Shown here: positions 1 to 7,127 of the stretch, in pieces
How positions within the stretch are numbered: position 1 is the first letter of the stretch
Layout: the number at the start of each line of letters is the position of its first letter
Assembly: GCA_027066935.1 (NCBI GenBank)
Contig: JAMOMX010000046.1
Coordinates: 1 to 17,996 of the forward strand
Reading direction: 5' to 3'
Source: Sulfurimonas sp.
GTDB lineage: Bacteria; Campylobacterota; Campylobacteria; Campylobacterales; Sulfurimonadaceae
DNA: 17,996 bases
The notes under the pieces: generated by a model
What the model was told of the DNA's origin: nothing
The model's input: only the letters and a program-made list of their open reading frames with translations
Database searches by the model: none
Translations under genes and position numbers: made by a program

Positions 1-1
1 G

Positions 2-172
2 ATAAGAAAACAAATATTTGAATATGAACCAGTAGAAAAAATCCATCATCCAAGAGCAGTAGTTATAGTTTGTGATGCTACCTTTTATGGTAAGAAAAAA
101 GGAGCTAATTTTTCATTATTTGATAAACGCAACTGTGACAAATCGGTTACAATCAAAAATAAAAAAGCTTGA
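2..172 (+). pseudogene. transposase remnant (3'-truncated fragment)
   Basis: An open frame entering from the left edge encodes 56 residues and stops at 170-172. Its middle, AVVIVCDATFYGKKKG, resembles the segment around the first catalytic Asp of DDE transposases of the IS256/IS1249 type (a hydrophobic strand, then D-x-T-x-Y/F-G). Downstream of this the residues no longer look like a transposase, and the stop comes only about 30 residues later, where a few hundred more would be expected. The last codons run over the A-rich stretch that is the U-tract of the rnpB terminator on the other strand. I infer that an insertion element was truncated here by deletion or recombination. The upstream part lies outside the window, and the family assignment rests on one motif only. 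Confidence 0.5.
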
Positions 173-192
173 CAAGTCCTATAATAGGTACT
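160..192 (-). terminator. probable rnpB terminator
   Basis: Just past the RNase P RNA 3' end the minus strand can fold AGT(A)CCTA-TTA-TAGGACT (175-192, one bulged base). About eight bases later a T-rich stretch follows (revcomp of 155-168). The distance between stem and U-tract is larger than ideal, so the call is moderate. Confidence 0.45.
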
Positions 193-202
193 CTTAGCAC
201 AT

Positions 203-542
203 CAAGGTGTAATATAAGCCGAGTTTTGTAGTGATAGCATTAATCTACTATACTTTTCACAAAGTATATCTAGCGAAACAAAAGCAATAGTATTTTTAAA
301 AATACCATATAAGAGGCTAACCATTTGTTTCTTGCTGCCATGTTGGGTTTACAAGCCCTCTATATTGCTATAGAAGCTGGTGGTCTCTTACACCACCTTT
401 TCACCATCACCACATAGTGGCTGTAATATTTCTGTTGCACTTTCCCTCAGCTTACGCTGGCCATCAGTTAGATGGAACACTCTCTTATAGCAGCTCGGAC
501 TTTCCTATTGCAAATATTATGCAATTAACTATCCATTACACC
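203..542 (-). ncRNA. rnpB: RNase P RNA (bacterial type A)
   Basis: This is the catalytic RNA of ribonuclease P, which removes the 5' leader of precursor tRNAs. Read on the minus strand, it contains the universal P4/CR-I segment AGGAAAGTCCGAGC (revcomp of 492-505), the block GAGGGAAAGTGCAACAGAAA, the hairpin GGTGGTGTAAGAGACCACC, the stretch AGGGCTTGTAAACCC, and the 3' conserved block ACAAAACTCGGCTTA (revcomp of about 215-229) that pairs back to form P4. The outer helix P1 forms between GGTGTAAT (534-541) and ATTACACC (206-213), which sets both ends to within a few bases. About 340 nt is normal for the class. A -10-like TACTAT (revcomp of 549-554) sits at the right distance for a start near 542. 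It is divergent from the TetR gene, and a plus-strand open frame across it (417-608) is not a gene. Confidence 0.95.
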
Positions 543-548
543 TGTGCA

Positions 549-554
549 ATAGTA
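549..554 (-). promoter_or_regulatory. candidate proximal -10 element of rnpB
   Basis: TACTAT on the minus strand ends seven bases before the predicted mature 5' end of RNase P RNA near 542. No convincing -35 is seen, which is usual for Campylobacterota sigma-70 promoters. Placement depends on the P1 helix prediction. Confidence 0.45.
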
Positions 555-589
555 CACAATAATTCCTTTTATTGCCCTTTTTTAGCTGG

Positions 590-603
590 TGAACGATTGT
601 TCA
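590..603. promoter_or_regulatory. TetR-type operator, site 1
   Basis: A 14-base palindrome, TGAACGATTGTTCA, with perfect 5-base arms around four central bases. It is the copy nearest to rnpB and the outermost of four evenly spaced copies. It lies downstream of the candidate leftward -10 at 616-621, and about 50 bases upstream of the predicted rnpB start. The proposed binder is the TetR-family protein encoded at 726-1337. Confidence 0.75.
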
Positions 604-615
604 TATAACTTTTTA

Positions 616-621
616 ACTATA
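616..621 (-). promoter_or_regulatory. candidate leftward -10 element between operators 1 and 2
   Basis: TATAGT on the minus strand abuts operator 2 (622-635) on its upstream side, and its predicted start near 609 lies just upstream of operator 1 (590-603). This mirrors the tetR -10 between sites 3 and 4. A transcript from here would run into rnpB with a leader of about 65 bases. It may be a second rnpB promoter or the relic of a lost divergent gene. Confidence 0.4.
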
Positions 622-635
622 TGAACAACCGTTCA
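622..635. promoter_or_regulatory. TetR-type operator, site 2
   Basis: TGAACAACCGTTCA, perfect 5-base arms around four central bases, starting 32 bases after the start of site 1. It abuts the candidate leftward -10. Confidence 0.75.
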
Positions 636-652
636 TTATACATAAGACTAAA

Positions 653-666
653 TTAACAGTTGTTCA
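653..666. promoter_or_regulatory. TetR-type operator, site 3
   Basis: TTAACAGTTGTTCA, one mismatch from the TGAAC-N4-GTTCA consensus, starting 31 bases after site 2. It ends two bases before the -10 of the tetR promoter, so occupancy should block RNA polymerase. Confidence 0.7.
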
Positions 667-668
667 TA

Positions 669-674
669 TATAAT
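669..674 (+). promoter_or_regulatory. -10 element of the tetR promoter
   Basis: A perfect TATAAT between operators 3 and 4. The predicted start is near 681, giving a leader of about 45 bases that contains operator 4. No TTGACA-like -35 is seen at the expected place. Confidence 0.6.
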
Positions 675-684
675 ACTTTAATAG

Positions 685-698
685 TTAACAACTGTTCA
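685..698. promoter_or_regulatory. TetR-type operator, site 4
   Basis: TTAACAACTGTTCA, one mismatch from consensus, starting 32 bases after site 3. It lies immediately downstream of the predicted tetR start point. Together with site 3 it brackets the promoter, as expected for autorepression. Confidence 0.7.
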
Positions 699-725
699 TA
701 AAATACAAAAATGGAGTATTAGCCC

Positions 726-1337
726 ATGAATACGGAGCAAAATAAAAGAACTGGAACAAAACAAAAGATACTAAAGATTGCAACTGCCCTATTCTCTAAA
801 TATGGATATAAAGGCACAAGTGTGCGAAAAATTGCATCAGAAGTTGGGATTAAACAAAGTGCGCTGTATAATCACTTTGAAAATAAAGAGTGTATTTTTT
901 TAGAAGTTTCAAAAGATATTTTTGCAACCCCATTTCCATTTAACAGTGAAGAGATAAAACAAAATGCTCTTAAAGGTAGAGCTTTTATTAGTAAGTTTGC
1001 TCAACAATATAAACTACTCACCTTTGACAAGAGTAACGAAAAAATGTTTAGACTACTCATGATAGAGCTTTTGCAAAACGAAGGGCTTAGAGAACAGTTT
1101 ATGAGTGAATTTCATGATAAAAATGTAAAAATATTAGCTGAGGGGTTTTTTGTTATGATGCAAAACTCACTTGTACGCTCTGGGGATCCAATGTTAATGG
1201 CTTATGAATTTATATCCACCCTATTCTACATTAGATTACAAATTACTATACTTAGATTTGATATAAAATCTACAGATATGTTATCTACACAATTTGAAAA
1301 ACATGTGGATTTTTTTTGGGAAAGCATAAAAATATAG
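726..1337 (+). CDS. TetR/AcrR-family transcriptional regulator
   Basis: A 203-residue protein of typical TetR length. Residues about 10-57 form the DNA-binding domain: KILKIATALFSKYGYKGTSV is the first helix region, followed by the helix-turn-helix RKIASEVGIKQSALYNHFEN with the family's Y-x-H-F signature. The C-terminal part is helical and lacks recognisable ligand residues, as usual. The start is supported by GGAG (713-716) nine bases upstream. Four TGAAC-N4-GTTCA palindromes and a TATAAT lie in the gap before it, so it probably represses itself. No efflux or target operon is adjacent: rnpB is divergent and oorC convergent. The ligand and regulon cannot be read from the sequence. Confidence 0.9.
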   Translation: MNTEQNKRTGTKQKILKIATALFSKYGYKGTSVRKIASEVGIKQSALYNHFENKECIFLEVSKDIFATPFPFNSEEIKQNALKGRAFISKFAQQYKLLTFDKSNEKMFRLLMIELLQNEGLREQFMSEFHDKNVKILAEGFFVMMQNSLVRSGDPMLMAYEFISTLFYIRLQITILRFDIKSTDMLSTQFEKHVDFFWESIKI

Positions 1338-1371
1338 ATGATATTATTTAATATCAAATTATTAGATAAAA

Positions 1372-1400
1372 AAAATAGTAACCTAAAAGGCTACTATTTT
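1372..1400. terminator. bidirectional terminator between tetR and oorC
   Basis: AAAATAGTA pairs with TACTATTTT, extended by CC/GG, around a short loop. The stem is flanked by A-rich sequence on the left and T/A-rich sequence on the right, so it can stop the tetR transcript going right and the oor transcript going left. Confidence 0.75.
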
Positions 1401-1409
1401 AAAAACTAA

Positions 1410-1964
1410 TTAAGCTACAGCTTGTTTAGCGTATTTTTCGCCAAGTTCATAAGCAACTTTATTTACTTCATGTACTTTAGCTGGTACTTTTGAAAGCATT
1501 GTATCAATTAAAACACCTTTATCAACAGCATTCATCATTGTATTAGCTATCGCTAATGCAACAACAGATTGAGTAATTACATTACCAACCTCTTCTTTTG
1601 CTATTGTAATAATTGGAATTTCAAAAATCTTCCAATCTTTTCTATCTTGTTCTGTAGGTGTAATAAGATTTGGATCAATTACGATTGTTCCACCTTTTTG
1701 AACACCATCTTTAAACAGGTCATAACTTTTTTGTGCAACTGAAAGCATAAAACCAATTTCACCATCATTTGCATATGGATAATAAATCTCTTTATCATCA
1801 AGCTGAATATCAACAACAGTTGGTCCACCACGAACTTGCGATGTATATGTTGCGGTTTTTAGTCCGTGACCACCAGTTTTAATTTTTGCAGCTGCAAAAA
1901 TCTCACCAGCAAGGAGAACACCTTGTCCACCAACGCCTGTAAATCTCATTAATGTTTTACTCAT
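1410..1964 (-). CDS. oorC: 2-oxoglutarate:ferredoxin oxidoreductase, gamma subunit
   Basis: The 184-residue gamma subunit of the CoA-dependent 2-oxoacid:acceptor oxidoreductase that interconverts succinyl-CoA plus CO2 with 2-oxoglutarate. The N-terminal signature RFTGVGGQGVLLAGEI (residues 7-22) and the TYTSQVRGGPT segment (about 40-50) are typical of the gamma domain that closes over the CoA/TPP site. It is the last gene of oorDABC. A strong AAGGAG lies six bases before the ATG and overlaps the TAA of oorB, so translation is likely coupled. The operon ends in the hairpin at 1372-1400. Confidence 0.95.
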   Translation of the reverse strand: MSKTLMRFTGVGGQGVLLAGEIFAAAKIKTGGHGLKTATYTSQVRGGPTVVDIQLDDKEIYYPYANDGEIGFMLSVAQKSYDLFKDGVQKGGTIVIDPNLITPTEQDRKDWKIFEIPIITIAKEEVGNVITQSVVALAIANTMMNAVDKGVLIDTMLSKVPAKVHEVNKVAYELGEKYAKQAVA

Positions 1965-1973
1965 TGTATCTCC

Positions 1974-2831
1974 TTAGATTTTTTTTGCAAAGTCGTCTTG
2001 TGTTATTTTTCCACGTTTACCTTGGTGTGCATCTTGAATATCTTTATACATATCACAATACTCACGTACTTCTAGATCTTGTTTTAGAATCCCAATTGGA
2101 AATAAATTCAACTGCTCTTCTTCAGTCATTGCATCGTATTTCTTTTTTGAAGTTGTGATATTGTCAATCCACTCTAGGTTTTCCATAGCAGATACCATTT
2201 TATTTTTTCTACCAAGGTTGATATGACAGTTAGAAAGCACTTCCATCATAGAGAAACCTTTGTGCTCAAGTGCTTTGATAAGCATTTTTTCTAATTTTTT
2301 AGGATCTAACATAGTCTCACGAGCAACAAATGAAGCTCCAGAAGCAATAGCTAACTCACAAGTATCAAAAGTAGGATCAATATTACCAACCTTTTGAGTT
2401 ACTGTCCACATACCCTGAGGAGTAGTTGGAGAGGTTTGTGAATTAGTAAGACCATAGATAAAGTTATTGATAACAATCATTGTTATATCAATATTTCTTC
2501 TACAACCATGAATAGTGTGATTACCACCAATTGCAAGTGCATCACCATCTCCAGCAACACAAACAACAACTTTATCTGGACGAACAAGTTTCACACCTGT
2601 TGCATAAGCTACAGTACGACCATGTGTTGTGTGTATAGTATTAAAATCTACATATGATGAAAATCGTCCAGAACAACCAATTCCAGAAATAACACATACA
2701 TCATCTTGTTTTATACCCATTTTTTCAATAGCTCTTACAAAAGCTTTAAGGATAACACCGTCACCACAACCCCAACACCATAGTGTTGGCATTTTCTGAA
2801 TTCTTAAATATTTTTCATAATTGAATGCCAT
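1974..2831 (-). CDS. oorB: 2-oxoglutarate:ferredoxin oxidoreductase, beta subunit (TPP-binding)
   Basis: A 285-residue beta subunit that binds thiamine diphosphate and one [4Fe-4S] cluster. The N-terminal WCWGCGDG gives Cys19 and Cys22, with Cys53 (GIGCSGR) and Cys202 (LSNCHI) as the likely other cluster ligands. The TPP/Mg motif runs from GDGDA (94-98) to the Asn pair at 122-123, followed by YGLT. Decarboxylation, or reductive carboxylation of succinyl-CoA in an autotroph, occurs here with electrons from ferredoxin. Only one base separates its start from the oorA stop, and AAGGA precedes the ATG within the oorA end. Confidence 0.96.
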   Translation of the reverse strand: MAFNYEKYLRIQKMPTLWCWGCGDGVILKAFVRAIEKMGIKQDDVCVISGIGCSGRFSSYVDFNTIHTTHGRTVAYATGVKLVRPDKVVVCVAGDGDALAIGGNHTIHGCRRNIDITMIVINNFIYGLTNSQTSPTTPQGMWTVTQKVGNIDPTFDTCELAIASGASFVARETMLDPKKLEKMLIKALEHKGFSMMEVLSNCHINLGRKNKMVSAMENLEWIDNITTSKKKYDAMTEEEQLNLFPIGILKQDLEVREYCDMYKDIQDAHQGKRGKITQDDFAKKI

Positions 2832-2832
2832 A

Positions 2833-3966
2833 TTATAATTCCTTTACTTTATTTACAATCTCATAAGGAGATATTGGTCTACCGTTAACTTTAAATAAAC
2901 CATCTATGTCTAATCTAGAAGATGCGCGTTGAACTTCACTATGGAATTGACCAATGTTAAGTTCTACAACTAAAACTTTATCAATTTTATCAGTATATTC
3001 TTTGATTTTTGTAGCAGGTGAAGGCCAAATTGTAATTGGTCTAAATAAACCAGCTTTAATACCGTCAGCACGAAGATGACGAATTGATTCTTTAGCCGCT
3101 AAAGAAACTGAACCATAAGCAATAATCATAACTTCAGCATCATCCATCATAAACTCTTCATAAGATTCTATTTCGTCTTCATGTAACGCAACTTTATCTT
3201 CTAAACGTTGAATAAGTTTACGGCAAGTTTCAATTTCCTCAGTTGGGAAACCATTCTTGTCATGATGAAGACCAGTAAAGTGGTATCTATAACCTTCAAA
3301 CATTGGGTTAAGAACTGCTGGCTCATCATGCTCACACTCATATGGAAAATACTCTTCAGCAGGACCATCAAATTTCTTTCTTGGAACAATTCCAGCTTTA
3401 ACTTCTTCTAGTGTTGGAAGTTCAGCTTTACCATGCATGTGACCAATAGTCTCATCTAGTAAAACGATAACTGGCTGCATAAATCTGTCAGCAATATTAA
3501 AAGCTCTTACAGTTTCAGTATAACACTCAGCTAAAGTACCCGCACATAATGTAATTGATTTATAATCACCGTGTGATGGATTTTTAGATTGAAGAATGTC
3601 TCCTTGAGATACACGAGTTGGAAGACCAGTTGATGGACCACCACGCATAACATTAACACAAACTAAAGGCACTTCAGCCATCTGCGCAAGTCCAAGATTT
3701 TCAGCTTTTAAACTCATACCTGGTCCAGAAGTACCAGTCATAGTTCTCTCACCAGCCATTCCTGCACCAATTACTGCACAAATTGCTGCTATCTCATCTT
3801 CCATTTGAATACATGTACCACCAACCTTTGGTAAAAGGTCAGAGATTACATGCATTACTTCACTTGAGGGTGTCAGTGGATAACCACCGAAAAAAGTACA
3901 ACCAGCATCAACGCCAGCAATTGCTGCTAGCTCATTACCAGTTGATATAATTTCTCTTGTTGCCAT
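2833..3966 (-). CDS. oorA: 2-oxoglutarate:ferredoxin oxidoreductase, alpha subunit
   Basis: A 377-residue alpha subunit carrying the pyrimidine-binding (PYR) and transketolase C-terminal-like domains. Visible family segments are GCTFFGGYPLTPSSE (about residues 22-36), QMEDEIAA, and TGTSGPGMSLKAE (about 78-90), which lines the 2-oxoacid site. The C-terminal half contains MIIAYGSVSLAAKE and GLFRPITIWP, typical of domain II. The start overlaps the oorD stop as TAATG, with GGAG upstream, so the two are translationally coupled. Length and order match the four-subunit enzyme described in Campylobacter and Helicobacter. Confidence 0.96.
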   Translation of the reverse strand: MATREIISTGNELAAIAGVDAGCTFFGGYPLTPSSEVMHVISDLLPKVGGTCIQMEDEIAAICAVIGAGMAGERTMTGTSGPGMSLKAENLGLAQMAEVPLVCVNVMRGGPSTGLPTRVSQGDILQSKNPSHGDYKSITLCAGTLAECYTETVRAFNIADRFMQPVIVLLDETIGHMHGKAELPTLEEVKAGIVPRKKFDGPAEEYFPYECEHDEPAVLNPMFEGYRYHFTGLHHDKNGFPTEEIETCRKLIQRLEDKVALHEDEIESYEEFMMDDAEVMIIAYGSVSLAAKESIRHLRADGIKAGLFRPITIWPSPATKIKEYTDKIDKVLVVELNIGQFHSEVQRASSRLDIDGLFKVNGRPISPYEIVNKVKEL

Positions 3967-4313
3967 TATCTAGCTCCTTGTTCTATTGAATAGTAGTTAT
4001 TTGCAGCAATTGCCGCCTGACGAGCTTTAGATTCATCGGTAAGTTTTGCAAAACTAAAGCCAGCTTCTTTAAAATCTTTTTTATCTGCTACAAAGATAGC
4101 AAAATCTGGGCATGATAATTCACATTCATTACAGCCAATACAAGCTTCTGGATGCTCAACAGCTATCATAGCACCAAGTGTTGATGTGACCTCATATCTC
4201 ATCGCTAGTACACCAGATGGACATACAGATACACAAAGATCACAAGCCTTACAGTTACTAGTGTTTACCCATACTGGTTGATCACCTGGATTTTCAGTTA
4301 GAAAAGTTGACAT
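3966..4313 (-). CDS. oorD: 2-oxoglutarate:ferredoxin oxidoreductase, delta subunit (2x[4Fe-4S])
   Basis: A 115-residue ferredoxin-like subunit with two [4Fe-4S] motifs: Cys21-x2-Cys24-x2-Cys27-x3-Cys31 and Cys58-x2-Cys61-x2-Cys64-x3-Cys68, each followed by Pro. It passes electrons between the TPP/Fe-S core of OorB and external ferredoxin. It is the first gene of oorDABC. AGGAG six bases upstream of ATG fixes the start. A 154-base gap with a stem-loop separates it from sucD, so it may have its own promoter in addition to read-through. Confidence 0.95.
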   Translation of the reverse strand: MSTFLTENPGDQPVWVNTSNCKACDLCVSVCPSGVLAMRYEVTSTLGAMIAVEHPEACIGCNECELSCPDFAIFVADKKDFKEAGFSFAKLTDESKARQAAIAANNYYSIEQGAR

Positions 4314-4467
4314 TTATTCTCCTATTTTTAAAGTGTAGATAAAATCTTCACATTACTCTTTGATAACAAAGAGTATCTAAGTTTTCGTAATTTTAATCTA
4401 AATTGTGCTGTTAACGCTTCATAAAACAACCGTTTGTTACAATACGAGGCTCACACCAAAAAATTAC
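4314..4467. other. sucD-oorD intergenic region
   Basis: This is the largest gap within the fum-suc-oor block. It holds the stem-loop at 4354-4375, the palindrome at 4425-4438 and AT-rich stretches such as GATTAAAAT on the minus strand that could act as a -10. I see no canonical terminator with a U-tract after sucD, so read-through plus an internal promoter is the likeliest arrangement. No open frame or RNA gene is visible. Confidence 0.4.
4354..4375 (-). promoter_or_regulatory. stem-loop upstream of oorD
   Basis: TACTCTTTG and CAAAGAGTA form a perfect 9-bp stem with a four-base loop. On the minus strand it is not followed by a U-tract, so it is unlikely to be a plain terminator. It sits about 41 bases before the oorD start, and may be a leader hairpin, an RNA processing or stability element, or a protein-binding palindrome. 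Confidence 0.5.
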
Positions 4468-5340
4468 TTATTTATTCATAGCCTTAGTTACAGCTGCACC
4501 AATTTCAGCAGGTGAAACAACAACGGTTGCGCCAGCTGCTTCAAGAGCAGCCATCTTTTCAGCAGCAGTTCCAGCAGAACCAGATACAATAGCACCAGCA
4601 TGACCCATTGTTTTACCTTTAGGAGCAGTTTGACCTGCAATAAAAGCAACAACTGGTTTAGTGATTTGTTCTTTAATTAGTTTTGCAGCTTGAATCTCAA
4701 GATCTCCACCAATTTCACCAATCATAACTATACATTTAGTTTCAGGATCAGCTTCAAACATTGGTAAAAGTTGATTATATGAAAGACCAATAATAGGATC
4801 TCCGCCAATACCAACAGCTGTAGAGATTCCAAAACCTTCATTACAAACTTGGTTTGCTCCCTCATAAGTTAATGTACCACTTTTAGAGATAAGACCAACA
4901 TTACCTTTTTTGAAAATCATACCAGGCATAATGCCGATTTTACACTCCTCTGCCGTGATAATACCAGGACAGTTTGGACCTAGTGTTTTCATACCATGTT
5001 TAGTTGCATGAGCTTTTGCCATCTGCATATCTTTAACTGGAGCACCCTCTGTAATAATTACAGCAAGTTCAATACCAGCTTCAGCAGCTTCCATCACAGC
5101 ATCACCAACAAAAGCTGGTGGAACAAAAATCATAGAAACTGTAGCACCCGTAGCTTTTACAGCTTCTGCCACTGTATTAAATACTGGCTGACCAAGGTGT
5201 TCTTGACCACCCTTATTTGGTGTAACACCACCAACAATTTTAGTTCCATATGCTGCACATTGTTCAGCATGAAAACTACCCTCTTTTCCTGTAAATCCTT
5301 GAACGATTACTTTTGTATCTTTATTTATTAAAATTGACAT
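4468..5340 (-). CDS. sucD: succinate-CoA ligase, alpha subunit
   Basis: A 290-residue alpha subunit of succinyl-CoA synthetase, interconverting succinate, CoA and ATP (or GTP) with succinyl-CoA. Residues about 1-125 are the CoA-binding Rossmann domain ([13 protein letters not shown]). GPNCPGII (121-128) and SKSGTLTYE lead to the ligase domain with the phosphorylated active-site His247 in GHAGAIVSG. Length is the usual 288-290. The sucC stop lies five bases upstream, and its GGAG is inside the sucC coding end, so the two are coupled. In a reductive TCA cycle it makes the substrate for OorDABC encoded downstream. Confidence 0.97.
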   Translation of the reverse strand: MSILINKDTKVIVQGFTGKEGSFHAEQCAAYGTKIVGGVTPNKGGQEHLGQPVFNTVAEAVKATGATVSMIFVPPAFVGDAVMEAAEAGIELAVIITEGAPVKDMQMAKAHATKHGMKTLGPNCPGIITAEECKIGIMPGMIFKKGNVGLISKSGTLTYEGANQVCNEGFGISTAVGIGGDPIIGLSYNQLLPMFEADPETKCIVMIGEIGGDLEIQAAKLIKEQITKPVVAFIAGQTAPKGKTMGHAGAIVSGSAGTAAEKMAALEAAGATVVVSPAEIGAAVTKAMNK

Positions 5341-5345
5341 CTAAA

Positions 5346-6518
5346 CTATTCTCCTTTTGCTGCTGCTACAGCTTTTGCTGCACCATCACCTAAGTCATCA
5401 CCAACAATTAAATTTGCAATATCAGCTTTTTTAAGAATCTCTGCAGCTTCAGGTGCATTTGTTCCATCAAGACGAACAATAACTGGTACATTAACATCTG
5501 TTATTTTTGTTGCTTCTATAATTCCATTAGCAATACGATCACAACGCACAATTCCACCAAAAATATTTACAAAAATTGCTTTAACTTTTGGGTTTTTAAG
5601 AATAATTTCAAATCCTTTTGCAACAGTTTCAGCATTAGCTGAACCACCAACATCAAGAAAGTTTGCAGGAGTTCCACCCATATGATTAATTGTATCCATA
5701 GTACCCATAGCAAGACCAGCACCATTTACCATACAACCAATTTCTCCATCAAGCGCTACATAAGAAAGACCATATTTAGCAGCTTCAACTTCATCAGGAT
5801 CCTCTTCAGTTAAGTCTCTCATTGCAGCAATTTCTGGTTGACGACCAAGTGCAGAATTATCAAATCCCATTTTTCCATCAAGAGCAATAAAATCACCGCT
5901 TCCAGTACGAACAAGTGGATTAATCTCAATCATCTCAGCATCATTTTCCATATATAATTTAAATAATTTTTGTCCAAAAGATATAATCTTTTTTTGCTCT
6001 GCTTTATCAGTTATTCCAAGACCAAATGCTAATTGACGACCATGAAAACCTTGAAAACCAATAGCTGGATCAACAGGAATAGTGATGATTTTTTCTGGAG
6101 TATTCTCAGCAACATCTTCAATATTCATTCCACCTTCAGTAGAAGCCATAATTAAAGGTATCTCTAATTTTCTATCTAAAACAACAGAAAGGTAAAATTC
6201 ATCTTTAATATCAGCACCATCTTCAATATAAAGCTTTTGAACAAGTTTTCCCTCAGCAGTAGTCTGGTGAGTAACTAAAGTCATACCAAGAATTTCATCA
6301 GCATGTTCTCTAACTTCCTCAATTGATTTAGCTAGCTTAACACCACCACCTAAACCACGACCACCTGCATGAATTTGAGCTTTAACAACCCAAACAGGTC
6401 CACCTAACTCTTTTGCAGCCTCTACAGCAGCATCAACACTTTCAACCATTATACCTTTTGGTACAGGCACTCCATATTTTGCAAAAATTTGTTTTGCTTG
6501 ATATTCATGTACATTCAT
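5346..6518 (-). CDS. sucC: succinate-CoA ligase, beta subunit (ATP-grasp)
   Basis: A 390-residue beta subunit that provides the nucleotide site and the SucD interface. The N-terminus MNVHEYQAKQIFAKYGVPVP is the standard opening of the ATP-grasp domain. The loop AQIHAGGRGLGGGVKLAKS (about residues 47-65) binds the nucleotide phosphates, and FVNIFGGIVRCDRIANGI lies in the C-terminal CoA-ligase domain. AAGGAG precedes the ATG by eight bases. It is followed directly by sucD and preceded by the fumarase beta gene across 42 bases that contain a small stem-loop. Confidence 0.97.
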   Translation of the reverse strand: MNVHEYQAKQIFAKYGVPVPKGIMVESVDAAVEAAKELGGPVWVVKAQIHAGGRGLGGGVKLAKSIEEVREHADEILGMTLVTHQTTAEGKLVQKLYIEDGADIKDEFYLSVVLDRKLEIPLIMASTEGGMNIEDVAENTPEKIITIPVDPAIGFQGFHGRQLAFGLGITDKAEQKKIISFGQKLFKLYMENDAEMIEINPLVRTGSGDFIALDGKMGFDNSALGRQPEIAAMRDLTEEDPDEVEAAKYGLSYVALDGEIGCMVNGAGLAMGTMDTINHMGGTPANFLDVGGSANAETVAKGFEIILKNPKVKAIFVNIFGGIVRCDRIANGIIEATKITDVNVPVIVRLDGTNAPEAAEILKKADIANLIVGDDLGDGAAKAVAAAKGE

Positions 6519-6540
6519 ATATTCTCCTTGTTTTAAATTG

Positions 6541-6556
6541 GAAGTTATTTAACTTC
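6541..6556 (-). promoter_or_regulatory. intercistronic stem-loop between fumarase beta and sucC
   Basis: GAAGTT and AACTTC form a 6-bp stem with a four-base loop in the 42-base gap after the fumarase stop. No U-tract follows on the minus strand. It could tune mRNA stability between fumarase and sucCD or be incidental. Confidence 0.3.
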
Positions 6557-6560
6557 TTGA

Positions 6561-7118
6561 TTATTTGATTTCATATTGAGCGCGACCTATTTTATATAAG
6601 TCCTCGCCATAGGTATCATTAATTACAGTTACTGGAAAATCAACAACTTCTAATTTCCTAACTGCTTCTGGACCTAACTCCTCATAAGCGATAACTTCGG
6701 CACTTTTTATCTGCTTACCTAGAAGAGCACCAGCACCACCAGTTGCACCAAAATATATAGCTTTATGTTCTTGACAAGCATCTGTAACATCTTTATTTCT
6801 CTTACCTTTACCTATCATACCTTTTAGTCCCTCAGCTATTAAACGAGGGGAGTATGAATCCATGCGATAAGATGTAGTTGGTCCAGCTGAACCAATTGGA
6901 TCTCCGGGCTTAGGTGGGGTTGGTCCAACAAAATATATTATAGCGCCCTTAATGTCAAAAGGAAGTTCTTTTCCAGCATCCAATAAGTCTACTAATCTTT
7001 TATGTGCAGCATCTCTTGCTGTGTATATTGTACCGTTCAAGTATACAATGTCACCACTGCGAAGTTTTGAAACAGTTTCATCACTAAGTGGAGTTGTTAA
7101 ATGATATGTTTTACTCAT
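6561..7118 (-). CDS. class I fumarate hydratase, beta subunit (C-terminal catalytic domain)
   Basis: A 185-residue protein matching the C-terminal domain of Fe-S class I fumarases. Typical segments are LRSGDIVYLNGTIYTARDAA (20-39), GPTTSYRMDSYSPRLIAEGL and YFGATGGAGALL, which build the substrate site at the interface with the alpha subunit. It hydrates fumarate to malate, or dehydrates malate in the reductive direction. Its start is nine bases after the alpha stop, with AAGGA overlapping that end. Tartrate dehydratase (TtdB) is a relative, but the TCA context strongly favours fumarase. Confidence 0.93.
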   Translation of the reverse strand: MSKTYHLTTPLSDETVSKLRSGDIVYLNGTIYTARDAAHKRLVDLLDAGKELPFDIKGAIIYFVGPTPPKPGDPIGSAGPTTSYRMDSYSPRLIAEGLKGMIGKGKRNKDVTDACQEHKAIYFGATGGAGALLGKQIKSAEVIAYEELGPEAVRKLEVVDFPVTVINDTYGEDLYKIGRAQYEIK

Positions 7119-7127
7119 CTTTTATCC

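Noticed and set aside
417..608. Plus-strand open frame of 63 codons
   Set aside because: It lies antisense to RNase P RNA and runs into operator 1; no ribosome binding site and no protein-like composition.
1952..2158. Plus-strand open frame opposite oorB
   Set aside because: Shadow of the conserved oorB coding sequence, with no ribosome binding site or recognisable protein.
4996..5331. Plus-strand open frame of 111 codons opposite sucD
   Set aside because: Composition (Cys, Ser, Phe, His rich) is that of an antisense shadow; sucD is a highly conserved real gene in this stretch.
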